NCBI RefSeq assembly: GCF_003333325.1
Contig: NZ_QOLC01000054.1
Span: forward strand, 1-64,000
DNA: 64,000 nt
Direction: 5' to 3'
Source of the DNA: Candidatus Ulvibacter alkanivorans
Lineage (GTDB): Bacteria; Bacteroidota; Bacteroidia; Flavobacteriales; Flavobacteriaceae
The translations under genes and the position numbers were made by a program. Positions 25,086-35,135 of the stretch are shown here, piece by piece. The stretch's first letter is position 1; each line of letters begins with the position of its first letter. The notes beneath the pieces were generated by a model. That model worked only from the letters and a program-made list of their open reading frames with translations. It was not told the DNA's origin and made no database searches.

Positions 25086-26423
25086 TTATAACTTTCTTAT
25101 TGCTTCTTTAAATTGACGACCACGATCTTCGTAGTTCTCAAAAAGATCGAAACTGGCACAAGCAGGTGACAATAAAACGTTATCCCCTCTTTCGGCAATT
25201 CGATAGGCTACTTGAATGGCGTGTTCCATCGATTGGGTTTCGATCATTAGGTCTACGACATTTCCAAAGGCCTGTGTGATCTTCTCATTATCGACTCCCA
25301 AGCAGATAATCGCTTTCACTTTTTCGTTGACCAAGGGCAACAACTCTGTATAATCATTTCCTTTATCCACTCCTCCTACTATCCAAACGGTAGGTGCTTC
25401 CATGCTATCTAAAGCATAAAAAGTTGCATTTACATTGGTCGCTTTGGAATCGTTGATATACATCACATTGTTGATCTTCAACACCTTTTCGAGTCGGTGT
25501 TCAACGCCTTGAAAGCTTGATAAGGATTCGCGTATGGTTGCTTTTCTAATTTTAAGTAAGGTCGCAATGGTAGATGCCGCCATGGCGTTCTTCTGGTTGT
25601 GCTGTCCTTGTAATCCTAGTGTTGCGATTGGCATAGTGATTTTTGTGTTATTAACTGTTAGTATTAATTCTTTTTCTTTTATATAAGCGCCTTGTTTCAG
25701 TTCTTTTGTTACTGAAAAAGGCAATTGTTGAGCTGTAATGGGATGATCTTTAAGCCACTTTACGATTTCTGCATCATCGGCGTCGTAAATAAAATAATCT
25801 GCCGCCGTTTGATTTTTCGTTATACGGAACTTTGATGCGATGTATTTCTGAAAATCGTTGTCGTAGCGATCTAAATGATCGGGGCTTAGATTGGTAAGGA
25901 CTGCAATATGCGGAGCAAAATCGACAATCCCGTCCAACTGAAAGCTACTTAGCTCCAATACGAAATGCTCGTATGTTTCTACAGCTACCAACTCGGCAAA
26001 ACTTTTCCCAATATTACCTCCTAGAGCAACATTCAACCCACCGTCTTTTAGCAATTGGTAGGTTAGCGTCGCGGTAGTTGTTTTGCCATTGCTTCCTGTA
26101 ATTCCAATAAGGTTGGCATCGGTAAATCGGGACGCAAACTCTATCTCAGAAACTACAGCAACTTTCCCATCGATCAATTTCTTTACGATCGGTGCCGTAT
26201 CGGGTATGCCCGGGCTCTTCATAACGACATCTGCCGAGAGAATTCGCTCTTCATCGTGTCCTCCTTCTTCCCATTCAATCTCATGATGTATAAGAACTTG
26301 TTTATAGGTTTCCTTTATTTTATTGAAGTCGGAAACAAAGACTTCATATTGTTTTTTCTTGCCCAAGATCGCGGTACCTACTCCGCTTTCACCACCGCCC
26401 AATATCACCAACCGCTTTGCCAC
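25086..26423 (-). CDS. murD: UDP-N-acetylmuramoylalanine--D-glutamate ligase MurD
   Basis: A 445-residue ligase that adds D-Glu to UDP-MurNAc-Ala. N-terminal Rossmann-like ILGGGESGVGTA at 7-18, KSPGIP, ATP loop GSNGKTTT at 110-117, LELSSFQLDG in the centre and NDSKATN in the last third, all typical of MurD. It lies 1 bp after mraY. Confidence 0.98.
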   Translation of the reverse strand: MAKRLVILGGGESGVGTAILGKKKQYEVFVSDFNKIKETYKQVLIHHEIEWEEGGHDEERILSADVVMKSPGIPDTAPIVKKLIDGKVAVVSEIEFASRFTDANLIGITGSNGKTTTATLTYQLLKDGGLNVALGGNIGKSFAELVAVETYEHFVLELSSFQLDGIVDFAPHIAVLTNLSPDHLDRYDNDFQKYIASKFRITKNQTAADYFIYDADDAEIVKWLKDHPITAQQLPFSVTKELKQGAYIKEKELILTVNNTKITMPIATLGLQGQHNQKNAMAASTIATLLKIRKATIRESLSSFQGVEHRLEKVLKINNVMYINDSKATNVNATFYALDSMEAPTVWIVGGVDKGNDYTELLPLVNEKVKAIICLGVDNEKITQAFGNVVDLMIETQSMEHAIQVAYRIAERGDNVLLSPACASFDLFENYEDRGRQFKEAIRKL

Positions 26424-26424
26424 C

Positions 26425-27657
26425 TTATCTAATTTTTAAGGTTACAATGGTAAGGATGGCCAAGAAGATCCCAACGATCCAAAACCGCGTAACGATCTTG
26501 CTTTCGTGAAATCCTTTTACTTGGTAGTGGTGATGTAAAGGCGACATTCTAAATATCCGCCTGCCTTCTCCGAATTTCTTCTTGGTATATTTAAACCAAC
26601 TTACCTGCATGACAACAGAGAGATTTTCCATTAAGAAGATTCCGCAGAGAATAGGGATTAATAATTCTTTCCGAACCGCGATCGCAATTACGGCAATGAT
26701 CCCACCAATGGTCAAGCTTCCTGTATCGCCCATAAAGACTTGCGCCGGATAGGTGTTGTACCATAAAAAACCGATGAGTGACCCAACAAAAGCTGTAATA
26801 AAAATGGTCATCTCACCGGTGTTGGGGATATACATGATATTCAGGTAATCGGAAAACACCACGTTACCCGATACCCATGCGAACAGTGCTAATGTGAGCC
26901 CGATGATAGCGCTAGACCCAGCGGCGAGTCCATCGATTCCATCGGTGAGGTTGGCCCCATTAGAAACTGCGGTTATTATAAATATTACGATAGGAATAAA
27001 AATGATCCAGATATAGCCTTTGTAGTTTTCGCCGGCCCAAGTGATCAAACTTTCGTAATTAAACTCGTTCTTTTTAACAAATGGGATCGTCGTTAACAAG
27101 GTCTTTTCTTCAGGAAGGAACTCACGTGGAGAATTTTGTGTAATTGCCTCCGTACTGCTCACCGGATTCACGACTTCTCGTTTAACGGTGATGTCGGGAT
27201 GCAAATACATGGTTGCTCCCACAAAGATTCCGAGTGCGACCTGCCCGACAATTTTATACCGGCCGGCCAATCCTTCTTTATCGTTCTTGAATTTCTTTAT
27301 ATAATCGTCGATAAAGCCTATCATACCCATCCAGATCGTTGTCACCACCAACATGATAACATAGATGTTATCCAGTTTAGCGAATAGCAATACTGGAATT
27401 AGTGTTGCGATTATAATTATTAGTCCACCCATAGTCGGGGTCCCTGCTTTTTCGTTCTGTCCTTCTAAGCCCAGATCCCGAACCGTTTCTCCTATTTGCT
27501 GTTTGCGCAGATAGTCAATGATCTTTTTACCGTAAACGGTCGCAATAAATAGGGAAAGTATAACCGATAAGGCTGCACGGAAGGTTATAAAACCAAACAA
27601 ACTAGCCCCTGGCATCTGATATTCTTTCTCTAAATATTCGAACAAATAGTACAGCAT
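26425..27657 (-). CDS. mraY: Phospho-N-acetylmuramoyl-pentapeptide transferase MraY
   Basis: A 410-residue membrane enzyme with about ten helices that makes lipid I from UDP-MurNAc-pentapeptide and undecaprenyl phosphate. Motifs: AGTPTMGGL, the Asp-rich [20 protein letters not shown] and [12 protein letters not shown], and the His-containing HHHYQVKG near the C-terminus. It is about 50 residues longer than the E. coli enzyme because of an insertion at about 160-210 ([12 protein letters not shown] ... [12 protein letters not shown]) that lies between helices; this insertion is usual in Bacteroidota. It lies 1 bp after murE. Confidence 0.98.
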   Translation of the reverse strand: MLYYLFEYLEKEYQMPGASLFGFITFRAALSVILSLFIATVYGKKIIDYLRKQQIGETVRDLGLEGQNEKAGTPTMGGLIIIIATLIPVLLFAKLDNIYVIMLVVTTIWMGMIGFIDDYIKKFKNDKEGLAGRYKIVGQVALGIFVGATMYLHPDITVKREVVNPVSSTEAITQNSPREFLPEEKTLLTTIPFVKKNEFNYESLITWAGENYKGYIWIIFIPIVIFIITAVSNGANLTDGIDGLAAGSSAIIGLTLALFAWVSGNVVFSDYLNIMYIPNTGEMTIFITAFVGSLIGFLWYNTYPAQVFMGDTGSLTIGGIIAVIAIAVRKELLIPILCGIFLMENLSVVMQVSWFKYTKKKFGEGRRIFRMSPLHHHYQVKGFHESKIVTRFWIVGIFLAILTIVTLKIR

Positions 27658-27658
27658 A

Positions 27659-29122
27659 TTATTTATTTAGCGCAGTTAGCATTTGGTTTACTATCGCAAA
27701 ATCATCGAAATCGAATCGCTCGCCGTTGATCTCTTGGTAGGTCTCATGACCCTTACCGGCGATCAAGATTATATCTTTAGACGTTGCCATTTGGCAGGCC
27801 GTTTTGATCGCTTGCTTGCGATTTGTAATCGATACTACTTTCTTATAATGCTCTGCGGGAACACCTTTCTCAATCGCCTCAATGATCGCTTCGGGGTCTT
27901 CTGTTCGCGGATTATCGCTTGTAAAGATCACTTTCGTGCTTAAGGCGGCCGAAATAGCCCCCATCTTTGGACGTTTCGTTGCATCCCGATCACCGCCACA
28001 ACCTACCACCGTAATTAGTTCTTCATTACCACTTCGAATATTGTTTATGGTTTCCAATACATTCTTGAGTGCATCGGGTGTATGAGCGTAATCTACAATT
28101 GCGGTTATTTCCGAAGGAGAAACCACATACTGAAAACGACCGTCTACACTTTCCAACGTACTCATTAACTGTAGCGTTTCCATGGTTTCTAAGCCCAAAA
28201 GATCGGCAGTGGCATAAATCGCAAGTAGGTTATAGGCGTTAAAGCTTCCTATGAGTTTTACCCAAAGTTCATTGTTATTGATTTTCAGAAGCAGTCCACT
28301 AAACTGGTTCTCTAGAATTTGAGCTTTGTAATCGGCTATCGATTTTAACGCATACGCATAAGGCTTGGCATCGGTGTTCTGTATCATGACACGCCCATTC
28401 TTGTCATCGGTATTTACAAGTGCAAAGGCCGATTTTGGCAACTGATCGAAAAATGCCTTTTTTACATCTCGGTATTCTTTAAAATCGGTATGATAATCTA
28501 AATGGTCATGCGACAGATTGGTAAAGATGCCACCGGCGAAATGGATTCCCTCTGTTCTTTTTTGGTGAATGCCGTGCGAACTCACCTCCATAAAACAAAA
28601 GGTAACACCCGCATCTACCATGTCGCGCAAATACTTGTTAATTGTGAGCGAATCGGGTGTGGTATGCGTGGCCTTAAAACTTGTGGCACCTACTTTTATC
28701 TTTACCGTAGACAACAACCCTACTTCATAGCCGGCCTTCGTAAACAGATCGTAAAGCAAGGTAGAAATGGTGGTCTTTCCGTTGGTCCCGGTTATCCCTA
28801 TTACCTTGATTTCTTCGGAAGGGTTATCGTAAAAATTGGCCGCCATCATCGCAAGTGCCTGTTGGGTATCATTAACCTGCACGTAGGTGATTCCGTTAAT
28901 GATCAACTCCGGAAGTGCTTCACAAATAATTGCAATTGCACCTTTTTCTGAAGCCTTTTTAATGTAATCGTGTCCGTCTGAAACCGTTCCACGAATGGCC
29001 ACGAACACATCGTTCAATCCAACCTTTCGTGAATCGAACTCAATATTCCGAATCGCCACAGAGGTGTTCCCCACAACTTTTTCGAGGGTTACCTTGTACA
29101 ATATGTCTTTTAATACGATCAT
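27659..29122 (-). CDS. murE: UDP-N-acetylmuramoyl-tripeptide synthetase MurE
   Basis: A 487-residue ligase that adds the third peptide residue. N-terminal DSRKV near 30, ATP loop GTNGKTTIS at 112-120, SSHGIHQKR in the centre and the substrate motif DNPR in [14 protein letters not shown] marks enzymes that use meso-diaminopimelate, so the peptidoglycan is predicted to be of the DAP type. It overlaps ftsI by 4 bp and precedes mraY. Confidence 0.98.
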   Translation of the reverse strand: MIVLKDILYKVTLEKVVGNTSVAIRNIEFDSRKVGLNDVFVAIRGTVSDGHDYIKKASEKGAIAIICEALPELIINGITYVQVNDTQQALAMMAANFYDNPSEEIKVIGITGTNGKTTISTLLYDLFTKAGYEVGLLSTVKIKVGATSFKATHTTPDSLTINKYLRDMVDAGVTFCFMEVSSHGIHQKRTEGIHFAGGIFTNLSHDHLDYHTDFKEYRDVKKAFFDQLPKSAFALVNTDDKNGRVMIQNTDAKPYAYALKSIADYKAQILENQFSGLLLKINNNELWVKLIGSFNAYNLLAIYATADLLGLETMETLQLMSTLESVDGRFQYVVSPSEITAIVDYAHTPDALKNVLETINNIRSGNEELITVVGCGGDRDATKRPKMGAISAALSTKVIFTSDNPRTEDPEAIIEAIEKGVPAEHYKKVVSITNRKQAIKTACQMATSKDIILIAGKGHETYQEINGERFDFDDFAIVNQMLTALNK

Positions 29123-31119
29123 GATAAATTTAGTACGATCTGTGTTCCTTGTTCTATCTTGGCGCCAGAAGGGATCGACTGACTATCTACTGTGCCGTTT
29201 CCAACTATTTTTACGCGTAAGCCTAAATTCTCGAGTATAGACACAGCATCCATGCCTGCCATTCCGATTACATCAGGAATCTTTTGATATCGCGTCTGTG
29301 CTTTTTTGAAATAGGTTTCGTAGTCTTTTTCAATGGTTGGATCGGCCGCATTTACTTCATCGATCTCTGCAATACGTGGCGAATCGGTAAAGATCTTTTG
29401 TGCTATACGCTTAAATACCGGACCGGTCACGTCGGCACCGTAATACCCTTTCTTTGTACTTGGCTTATGTATGACTACAATACAAGAATATTTTGGGTTA
29501 TTTGCCGGAAAATAACCTGCGAACGACGACACATAACGCGGGTTTTCTTCCCAATCGGCTTCGGCATATTCGGTTCTTGCCGTTCCTGTTTTCCCTGCCA
29601 TTGAAAAATATTCTGAATACAACGTCTTTCCTGTACCCCGCTTTACAATGTTCTCTAAGATGGCCTGTATCTTCTTAATGGTTTCTTCGGAAGCGATCTG
29701 TTCATGGATCACTTCGGTGTCGAAGGATTCTATTTGCTTGTTCCAGGCACGTATTTCTTTTATGAATTGCGGTTTGACCATTCGGCCGTCGTTGGCTATG
29801 GCATTATAGAATGTCAATATTTGAAGCGGCGTCATTTGCAAGTTATAGCCATAGGCCATAGAAGGCAACGCATTTCTGCTCCAACGAGCATCCCCTTGTT
29901 CGGGAATAACAGGATGTCCCTCGCCTTTAATAGGAATCCCTATTGGCTTGTGTAAATTCCAAGATTTTATCTTATCGGTAAATCGCTTCGGATTGTCCTT
30001 ATAGGCATCGTCGATCAATCTTGCTAGCCCAATGTTTGACGAGACCTCTAACGCTCTCGCTGCCGAGATCTTTCCGAAGCCACCACGCTTCGAATCTGAA
30101 ATATACCGACCGTAAAAACGGTCACGCCCGGTTTTGGTATCGACCACTGTCGCCGTATCTATTACCTTATCTTCTAAAGCCACGGTCATAGCAACGGTCT
30201 TAAAAGTGGATCCGGGTTCAATAGATTCCCAAATAGCGTAGTTAAAGCGTTCGTAGTAATTCCCATTTCTACTTTTCCCCAAGTTAGACACTGCCTTGAT
30301 CGCTCCAGTAGCTACATCCATCACAATTACACAACCGTGATCGGCCTCGTAGTATTCCAGCTGTTTTAATAAAGCGTGATGTGCGATATCTTGTATGTTG
30401 ACATTGATGGTGGAGATCACGTCATAACCGTCCTGTGGTTCCACTTCGTTCTCATCGTAAACTGGCTTCCACTGCCCTTTTGCGATCTTTTGTTTTAAAC
30501 GCTTTCCTTCTTTACCGCTTAAATATTTATGAAATGCCCCTTCTAATCCTACAGCGTAGTACCCCGGATTGTTTCGGTCTTCATTCCCCACCAAGCGTTC
30601 GCCAATTTTACCCATAGGATGCTCTCGAACGGTACGTTGTTCTACGATGATCCCTCCTTTGTAAGGTCCTTTATTGAACAAAGGCATCTTTTTTACTCGA
30701 ATATAATCTGAGTATCCTAAGTTCTTTGCCACTAGCAAGTACCTATTCTTATTAGCCCGTGCTTTTCTAAACACATTTTGATAATACGAAGATGGCTTTC
30801 CAAATAACTTGGATAATTCGTTCGACAATGGCACTAACTGTTCTTTGAAATCGCTAGCTGCCACTGTAACTGCGTCAAAACGTATGTCGTATTTTGGGAC
30901 CGAACTGGCAATAAGACTGCCGTCATCGGCATACACATTGCCACGGTTGGCAGGTATGGTAAAGTTCTTAGTGGTGTTCTTTTCGGCAAGAGCGCGGTAG
31001 TCCTCCCCCTGTATAAATTGAATATCGCCCAATTTCAATGCAATGAGGATCGCGAAGATGAACATACATCCGGCGATAAAGTACAAACGGTTTAATATGT
31101 TCTTTTCTTCTATTGGCAC
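29119..31119 (-). CDS. ftsI: Class B penicillin-binding protein FtsI (PBP3/SpoVD-like) with PASTA domain
   Basis: A 666-residue septal transpeptidase. An N-terminal membrane helix lies at about 11-29, then the PBP dimerisation domain (PANRGNVYADDG), then the transpeptidase domain with the active Ser304 in SxxK (GSTFK), the SSN triad at 360-362 and KTGT at 510-513. The last ~60 residues are a single PASTA domain (IPDVIGMAGMDAV ... GTQIVLNLS). A PASTA tail is found in SpoVD-type PBPs and many Bacteroidota FtsI. It pairs functionally with FtsW. It lies 4 bp after ftsL and overlaps murE by 4 bp. Confidence 0.97.
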   Translation of the reverse strand: MPIEEKNILNRLYFIAGCMFIFAILIALKLGDIQFIQGEDYRALAEKNTTKNFTIPANRGNVYADDGSLIASSVPKYDIRFDAVTVAASDFKEQLVPLSNELSKLFGKPSSYYQNVFRKARANKNRYLLVAKNLGYSDYIRVKKMPLFNKGPYKGGIIVEQRTVREHPMGKIGERLVGNEDRNNPGYYAVGLEGAFHKYLSGKEGKRLKQKIAKGQWKPVYDENEVEPQDGYDVISTINVNIQDIAHHALLKQLEYYEADHGCVIVMDVATGAIKAVSNLGKSRNGNYYERFNYAIWESIEPGSTFKTVAMTVALEDKVIDTATVVDTKTGRDRFYGRYISDSKRGGFGKISAARALEVSSNIGLARLIDDAYKDNPKRFTDKIKSWNLHKPIGIPIKGEGHPVIPEQGDARWSRNALPSMAYGYNLQMTPLQILTFYNAIANDGRMVKPQFIKEIRAWNKQIESFDTEVIHEQIASEETIKKIQAILENIVKRGTGKTLYSEYFSMAGKTGTARTEYAEADWEENPRYVSSFAGYFPANNPKYSCIVVIHKPSTKKGYYGADVTGPVFKRIAQKIFTDSPRIAEIDEVNAADPTIEKDYETYFKKAQTRYQKIPDVIGMAGMDAVSILENLGLRVKIVGNGTVDSQSIPSGAKIEQGTQIVLNLS

Positions 31120-31123
31120 CGTA

Positions 31124-31441
31124 TCACTTTTTTGTTTTAATCTTTATAATTTGCGGCGGCGTGACTGAAGGCGCTAATCCTCTTTTTGCCATGGCTGCCG
31201 TTATCTTGCTTTCCATTTTGCTTTGCATGAGTCGCTTCCTCACATCTAGATATTCACTTTTTAATTCCTTCACATCGTTACTCAACTTGGCTATACGATG
31301 CACCTTTCGATCGGCTGTATGCGAACTTGCAATCATGACTAAAGCCAAAAGCGAAAGAAAAATGATGAACCTCCAATTCTTTAGCGCATCGTCGCTAACC
31401 AGAAACTTACCTTTAATGATGTTGTAAATATTCTTCTTCAT
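31124..31441 (-). CDS. ftsL: Cell division protein FtsL (Bacteroidota type)
   Basis: A 105-residue bitopic protein. A short basic cytoplasmic part (MKKNIYNIIKGKF) is followed by a membrane helix at about 25-42 (FIIFLSLLALVMIASSHTAD) and a periplasmic coiled coil (RIAKLSNDVKELKSEYLDVRK). This topology, the size and the position between rsmH and ftsI identify FtsL; primary sequence is weakly conserved across phyla. Confidence 0.92.
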   Translation of the reverse strand: MKKNIYNIIKGKFLVSDDALKNWRFIIFLSLLALVMIASSHTADRKVHRIAKLSNDVKELKSEYLDVRKRLMQSKMESKITAAMAKRGLAPSVTPPQIIKIKTKK

Positions 31442-31525
31442 TTCGATACACTTTGATATTTGAAAGCACTAACGCTTCAAGTTATCTACCTCCCGTTTAT
31501 TCGATCGCTTCCGGAAGGATTTTAC

Positions 31526-32422
31526 TTATAATTTTTGAGCAATTCGCAATTTTGCACTGCGCGCTCTATTGTTTTGTTCTATTTCTTCTTCGGAAGGAAT
31601 AATGAATTTTCCAACCGGCTTAAAGGGAACTTCTACTCTTCCGAAGACATCCTTTTCGGGCTCTCCTTCAAACAGTCCGTTACGCATATATCGTTTTACC
31701 AATCGGTCTTCCAACGAATGGTAGCTTATAAGACTTAGGCGTCCACCAGGCTTAATAACTTCTTGGGTTTGCATCAAAAATTCTTTAAGGGCATCCAATT
31801 CCTGATTAACTTCAATGCGAATTGCCTGATATACCTGCGCCAGTATTTTATTTTCTCGATGTTTGGGTAAAAATCGTCCCAGTGCTTTCTTGAGTTGTGC
31901 GCTCGACTTAATTTCATTTTGTTGGCGCGCTTCGGTTATAACACGTGCCATTCCGGCTGCAGCTCGCAATTCGCCATACTGAAATAATACCGATCGCAAT
32001 TTGGACTCCTCGTACTTATTAACAACATCGTAGGCAGAAAAACTGCTGCCTTGGTTCATACGCATGTCGAGATCGGCTTCAAATCGAGTTGAAAAGCCTC
32101 GATCTGCCTCGTCGAATTGATGTGAAGAAACCCCGAAGTCGCCCAAAACCCCATCAACTTCTTTATAGCCATTAAAACGTAAGAAGCGCTTGAGAAACCT
32201 AAAATTTTCGTGAAGCAACAAAAATCTAGGGTCATCGATAGCATTCTCAAGCGCATCCTTGTCTTGATCGAAAGCGATAAGCTTTCCATCGTCACCAAGA
32301 CGTTCAAGTATTTCTCGGGAGTGGCCGCCACCGCCAAACGTAACATCTACATATACACCGTCGGGTTTAATGTTGAGTCCGTCAACTGTTTCGTTTAATA
32401 ATACCGGATTATGATATTCCAT
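31526..32422 (-). CDS. rsmH: 16S rRNA (cytosine(1402)-N(4))-methyltransferase RsmH
   Basis: About 298 residues, also called MraW. It methylates C1402 of 16S rRNA with SAM. Motifs: YHNPVLLNETVDGL at the start, the SAM-binding DVTFGGGGHSREIL, DFGVSSHQFDEADRGFS, and SYHSLEDRLVKRYM in the C-terminal half. I chose ATG 32422 (MEYHNPVLL); ATGs at 32437 and 32431 in the same frame are possible. It overlaps mraZ by about 14 bp. An 83-bp spacer separates it from ftsL. Confidence 0.97.
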   Translation of the reverse strand: MEYHNPVLLNETVDGLNIKPDGVYVDVTFGGGGHSREILERLGDDGKLIAFDQDKDALENAIDDPRFLLLHENFRFLKRFLRFNGYKEVDGVLGDFGVSSHQFDEADRGFSTRFEADLDMRMNQGSSFSAYDVVNKYEESKLRSVLFQYGELRAAAGMARVITEARQQNEIKSSAQLKKALGRFLPKHRENKILAQVYQAIRIEVNQELDALKEFLMQTQEVIKPGGRLSLISYHSLEDRLVKRYMRNGLFEGEPEKDVFGRVEVPFKPVGKFIIPSEEEIEQNNRARSAKLRIAQKL

Positions 32423-32879
32423 TAGTATCATTCGCATCTCCCATTACATCTTCAGCCAGATCTGCAAAATCGTTGGCAGCGTCATTAATGGCTTGTTCAT
32501 ATTTATCTTTATCCCAAATCTCTACGATATTAATCGCAGAAGAGATCACAATTTCTTTTGTTATTCCGGCAAAGGAAGCCAGGTCCTTAGGTATGTTGAT
32601 GCGGCCGGTAGCATCTAATTCTACAGTTCGCACACCTGCAGTAAAACGACGGATAAAGTCGTTGTTCTTTCTATTGAATCGGTTTAATTGCCCCATCTTT
32701 TGCATTAACGAATTCCATTCTTGCATTGGGTAGACCTCTAAGCAAGGCTGGAACACTGCGCGCTTAATTACAAATCCGTCGGTCATTACCGGAGTGAGTT
32801 GTTTTTTAAGCGGAGCAGGCACCATAACACGCCCTTTTGCGTCTGCCTTACACTCGTATGTACCTATTAAATTGAGCAT
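32409..32879 (-). CDS. mraZ: Transcriptional regulator MraZ
   Basis: A 156-residue protein with two SpoVT/AbrB-like domains, each carrying the conserved DxxGR element: ADAKGRVMVPAPLK near residue 12 and LDATGRINIPKDL near 90. It forms ring-shaped oligomers and binds the repeats in front of its own operon. It is the first gene of the dcw cluster. The operator repeats GTGG with 10-bp spacing lie just upstream (32931-32975), supporting autoregulation. Confidence 0.97.
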   Translation of the reverse strand: MLNLIGTYECKADAKGRVMVPAPLKKQLTPVMTDGFVIKRAVFQPCLEVYPMQEWNSLMQKMGQLNRFNRKNNDFIRRFTAGVRTVELDATGRINIPKDLASFAGITKEIVISSAINIVEIWDKDKYEQAINDAANDFADLAEDVMGDANDTNGIS

Positions 32880-32911
32880 TATGAATTTGCCGATTCCAAA
32901 AATTATAAAAC

Positions 32912-32919
32912 CAAATATA
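32912..32919 (-). promoter_or_regulatory. Putative -7 promoter element of mraZ
   Basis: On the minus strand TATATTTG matches the Bacteroidota -7 consensus TAnnTTTG exactly. It lies 33 bp before the mraZ ATG. No TTG is present at the -33 position; the GTGG repeats occupy that place, as expected if MraZ competes with RNA polymerase. Confidence 0.55.
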
Positions 32920-32929
32920 AATAAGTTTT

Positions 32930-32976
32930 ACCACTTTTTCCCACTTTTTACCACATTGTTGATAAGTTTTACCACC
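32930..32976 (-). promoter_or_regulatory. MraZ operator: direct GTGG repeats
   Basis: On the minus strand three units GTGGTAAAAA, GTGGGAAAAA and GTGGTAAAAC follow each other with an exact 10-bp period (CCAC on the plus strand at 32931, 32941, 32951). A fourth unit, GTGGTAAAAC, lies 21 bp further upstream (32972). Known MraZ sites are direct repeats of TGGGN/GTGG separated by five bases upstream of mraZ; the match in sequence, spacing and position is close. Confidence 0.8.
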
Positions 32977-33080
32977 GTACGACTCATTCTGAGGTTTTGA
33001 ATTAAGCAAGGACTCTAAATCATTTTAGAACCATGAAATAAATTTGTGTACTTTTGCTTTTGTTAATTGCAGTTAACTCA

Positions 33081-33845
33081 ATGGCTAATCAACTCAAGAA
33101 AGAAGGAAAATTTAATTACTTAGAAGTAGGCGAAGGCACCCCAATAATTATACTCCACGGTCTTATGGGCGGGCTTAGTAATTTTGATGGTGTTACCGAT
33201 TTTTTCCCCGCAAAAGGATACAAGGTGCTCATTCCGGAACTACCTATTTACAAAATGTCGGTACTTAAGACGAATGTGAAGAACTTCGCCAAGTATGTAA
33301 AAGATTTTATCGACCACAAGGGTTATAACGAGGTGATCTTGTTAGGAAATTCCCTTGGAGGACATATTGGACTTTTATGCACAAAACTCTATCCCGAGAA
33401 AATTAAAGCCTTGGTCATCACCGGGAGCTCCGGCCTATACGAAAGTGCCATGGGAGAAAGTTATCCAAAAAGGGGTGACCGTGACTATATTCAAAAGAAG
33501 GCAGAAAATGTTTTTTACGATCCAAAAGTGGCAACTAAAGAGATCGTTGACGATGTGTACGAAACTGTAAACGACCGCAACAAGCTTATTAGAACGCTTG
33601 CTATCGCAAAGAGTGCCATTCGTCACAACATGGCAAAGGACCTTCCTAATATGGAGACACCAACGTGCATTATTTGGGGAAAGAACGACAATGTTACACC
33701 ACCCCAAGTAGCCGATGAATTTCATGAGCTTCTTCCCGATTCCTCTCTGTTCTGGATCGACAAATGTGGTCATGCTGCCATGATGGAACACCCACACACT
33801 TTTAACAAGCTGCTTTATGCTTGGTTAGAAGAACGAGGGTATTAA
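33081..33845 (+). CDS. Alpha/beta-fold hydrolase
   Basis: About 254 residues from ATG 33081 (MANQLKKEGKFNYLE); an in-frame TTG at 33054 is less likely. An alpha/beta hydrolase with oxyanion HGLMGG at 26-31, the nucleophile elbow GNSLGG at 89-94 (Ser91), an acidic residue in WGKNDNVTPP and the catalytic His in CGHAAMMEHP. The substrate is not evident. It is divergent from mraZ and lies 9 bp before engB, so the two are probably cotranscribed. Confidence 0.92.
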   Translation: MANQLKKEGKFNYLEVGEGTPIIILHGLMGGLSNFDGVTDFFPAKGYKVLIPELPIYKMSVLKTNVKNFAKYVKDFIDHKGYNEVILLGNSLGGHIGLLCTKLYPEKIKALVITGSSGLYESAMGESYPKRGDRDYIQKKAENVFYDPKVATKEIVDDVYETVNDRNKLIRTLAIAKSAIRHNMAKDLPNMETPTCIIWGKNDNVTPPQVADEFHELLPDSSLFWIDKCGHAAMMEHPHTFNKLLYAWLEERGY

Positions 33846-33854
33846 GCGCACGAT

Positions 33855-34460
33855 ATGCAGATCAAATCAGCCGAATTCGTTATGAGCAACAGTGATGTTG
33901 CTAAATGTCCTAAAGACCGTTTGCCCGAATACGCCTTTATTGGTCGGTCGAATGTGGGGAAATCTTCACTCATCAATATGCTCATGCAACGCAAGAGCTT
34001 GGCAAAGACCTCGGGACGCCCGGGAAAGACACAACTCATTAACCACTTTATCATCAACAAACAGTGGTACTTGGTCGATCTGCCGGGGTATGGGTACGCA
34101 CGCGTGTCTAAAAAGGCAAAAAAGACCTTTCAAAAATTTATAACCCAATACTTTGAAAAAAGGCAACAATTAGTACTCGCCTTTGTGTTAGTAGACTGCC
34201 GTCATGAGCCACAACCTATCGATTTGGAGTTTATGCAGTATTTGGGCGAGAATCAGATTCCGTTTAGCATTGTCTTTACCAAAGCCGATAAGCTAAAACC
34301 AAAAGCACTTGAACGAAACATCAAGGCATACGAACAAAAAATGTTAGAAAGCTGGGAAATAATGCCGCCCTATTTTATCACTTCTTCGAGTAGTGCTATG
34401 GGACGTGACGAACTGCTTCAGTATATCGATCAAATTAATACTGACCTGCCCTCAATTTAA
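33855..34460 (+). CDS. engB: Ribosome biogenesis GTPase EngB (YsxC/YihA)
   Basis: A 201-residue GTPase needed for assembly of the large ribosomal subunit. G1 GRSNVGKSS at 30-38, the GKTQ switch region ([11 protein letters not shown]), G3 DLPGYGYA and G4 TKADK. Normal length. The last 26 bp overlap the convergent gene on the other strand. Confidence 0.97.
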   Translation: MQIKSAEFVMSNSDVAKCPKDRLPEYAFIGRSNVGKSSLINMLMQRKSLAKTSGRPGKTQLINHFIINKQWYLVDLPGYGYARVSKKAKKTFQKFITQYFEKRQQLVLAFVLVDCRHEPQPIDLEFMQYLGENQIPFSIVFTKADKLKPKALERNIKAYEQKMLESWEIMPPYFITSSSSAMGRDELLQYIDQINTDLPSI

Positions 34461-34800
34461 TTGTTTCAATTAATTCTGAAACATCTTCAAAAGTTGTTAA
34501 CTCTTCCGAAGAAATAAAGAGTTGTAATTCATTATTCTTTTCTGAAAGCACCACGGAAAATGTATATTTCGGCAACCATTTAGACCTAAATTGTTTCAAA
34601 AACTCATCCTTGTGTAAAAATTCCATTTCAAGATCGAAACGCTTTCGAAAGCGCTTCCACGTTTTCTTTTCTGAAAAAACACCATAGGTAAGTGTGCATA
34701 AGGAACAATCGTAATTCGTTGGATTGGCAATTTTCCGAAGTGAGTCTAACACAGCGTTGTGTTTGCCCGAAGTCGCATTGTACACGAATATAAGGCGCAT
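34435..34800 (-). CDS. Conserved CxxC-containing protein in the gldB-gldC unit
   Basis: About 121 residues from ATG 34800 ([13 protein letters not shown]). The N-terminal part has a beta strand, then [13 protein letters not shown] with a CxxC pair near residue 30, followed by a basic segment [11 protein letters not shown]. The C-terminus ends in an acidic helical stretch ([14 protein letters not shown]). The CxxC pair could be redox-active or bind metal. I do not recognise a named family. Its start ATG shares a base with the gldC stop, so it is translationally coupled to gldC and may be a third member of that operon. It overlaps the end of convergent engB by 26 bp. Confidence 0.75.
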   Translation of the reverse strand: MRLIFVYNATSGKHNAVLDSLRKIANPTNYDCSLCTLTYGVFSEKKTWKRFRKRFDLEMEFLHKDEFLKQFRSKWLPKYTFSVVLSEKNNELQLFISSEELTTFEDVSELIETIKLRAGQY

Positions 34801-35135
34801 TATTCGCGCTTTAATTCTAGTTTTTCTGCAAAATAATCGCAAAAATCCCGCATTGTTGCACTCATCTTCTCATCGTTTGTAGCTCGTTGAAAGGTGTCTG
34901 CCATGGCACTTAAGGTTTGATGAAAAAACACTTTCATCTCGTCTAAAGGCATGTCTTTTGTCCAAAGGTCGATACGGAGCGACTCTTGTGTTTTATGGTC
35001 CCAAACCGAAAGGAATATCGCCTTTGCTTCTTCATTATTTACACCACCATCGGGAGCGGTCCAATGTAGTTTTTCAGGAACTTTATTCTCGTCTAGAGCT
35101 ACTTTAATTTTAATTTCTGAAGTATGTGCTGCCAT
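34800..35135 (-). CDS. gldC: Gliding motility protein GldC
   Basis: A 111-residue soluble protein with the GldC family pattern: SEIKIKVALDENKVPEKLHW at the N-terminus, then the acidic KAIFLSVWDHKTQESLRIDLW and a helical end with ADTFQRAT and FCDYFAEKLEL. In Flavobacterium johnsoniae GldC is not essential but improves spreading and lies next to gldB. Here its start touches the gldB stop (1-bp overlap) and its stop touches the next gene, a tight unit. Confidence 0.95.
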   Translation of the reverse strand: MAAHTSEIKIKVALDENKVPEKLHWTAPDGGVNNEEAKAIFLSVWDHKTQESLRIDLWTKDMPLDEMKVFFHQTLSAMADTFQRATNDEKMSATMRDFCDYFAEKLELKRE

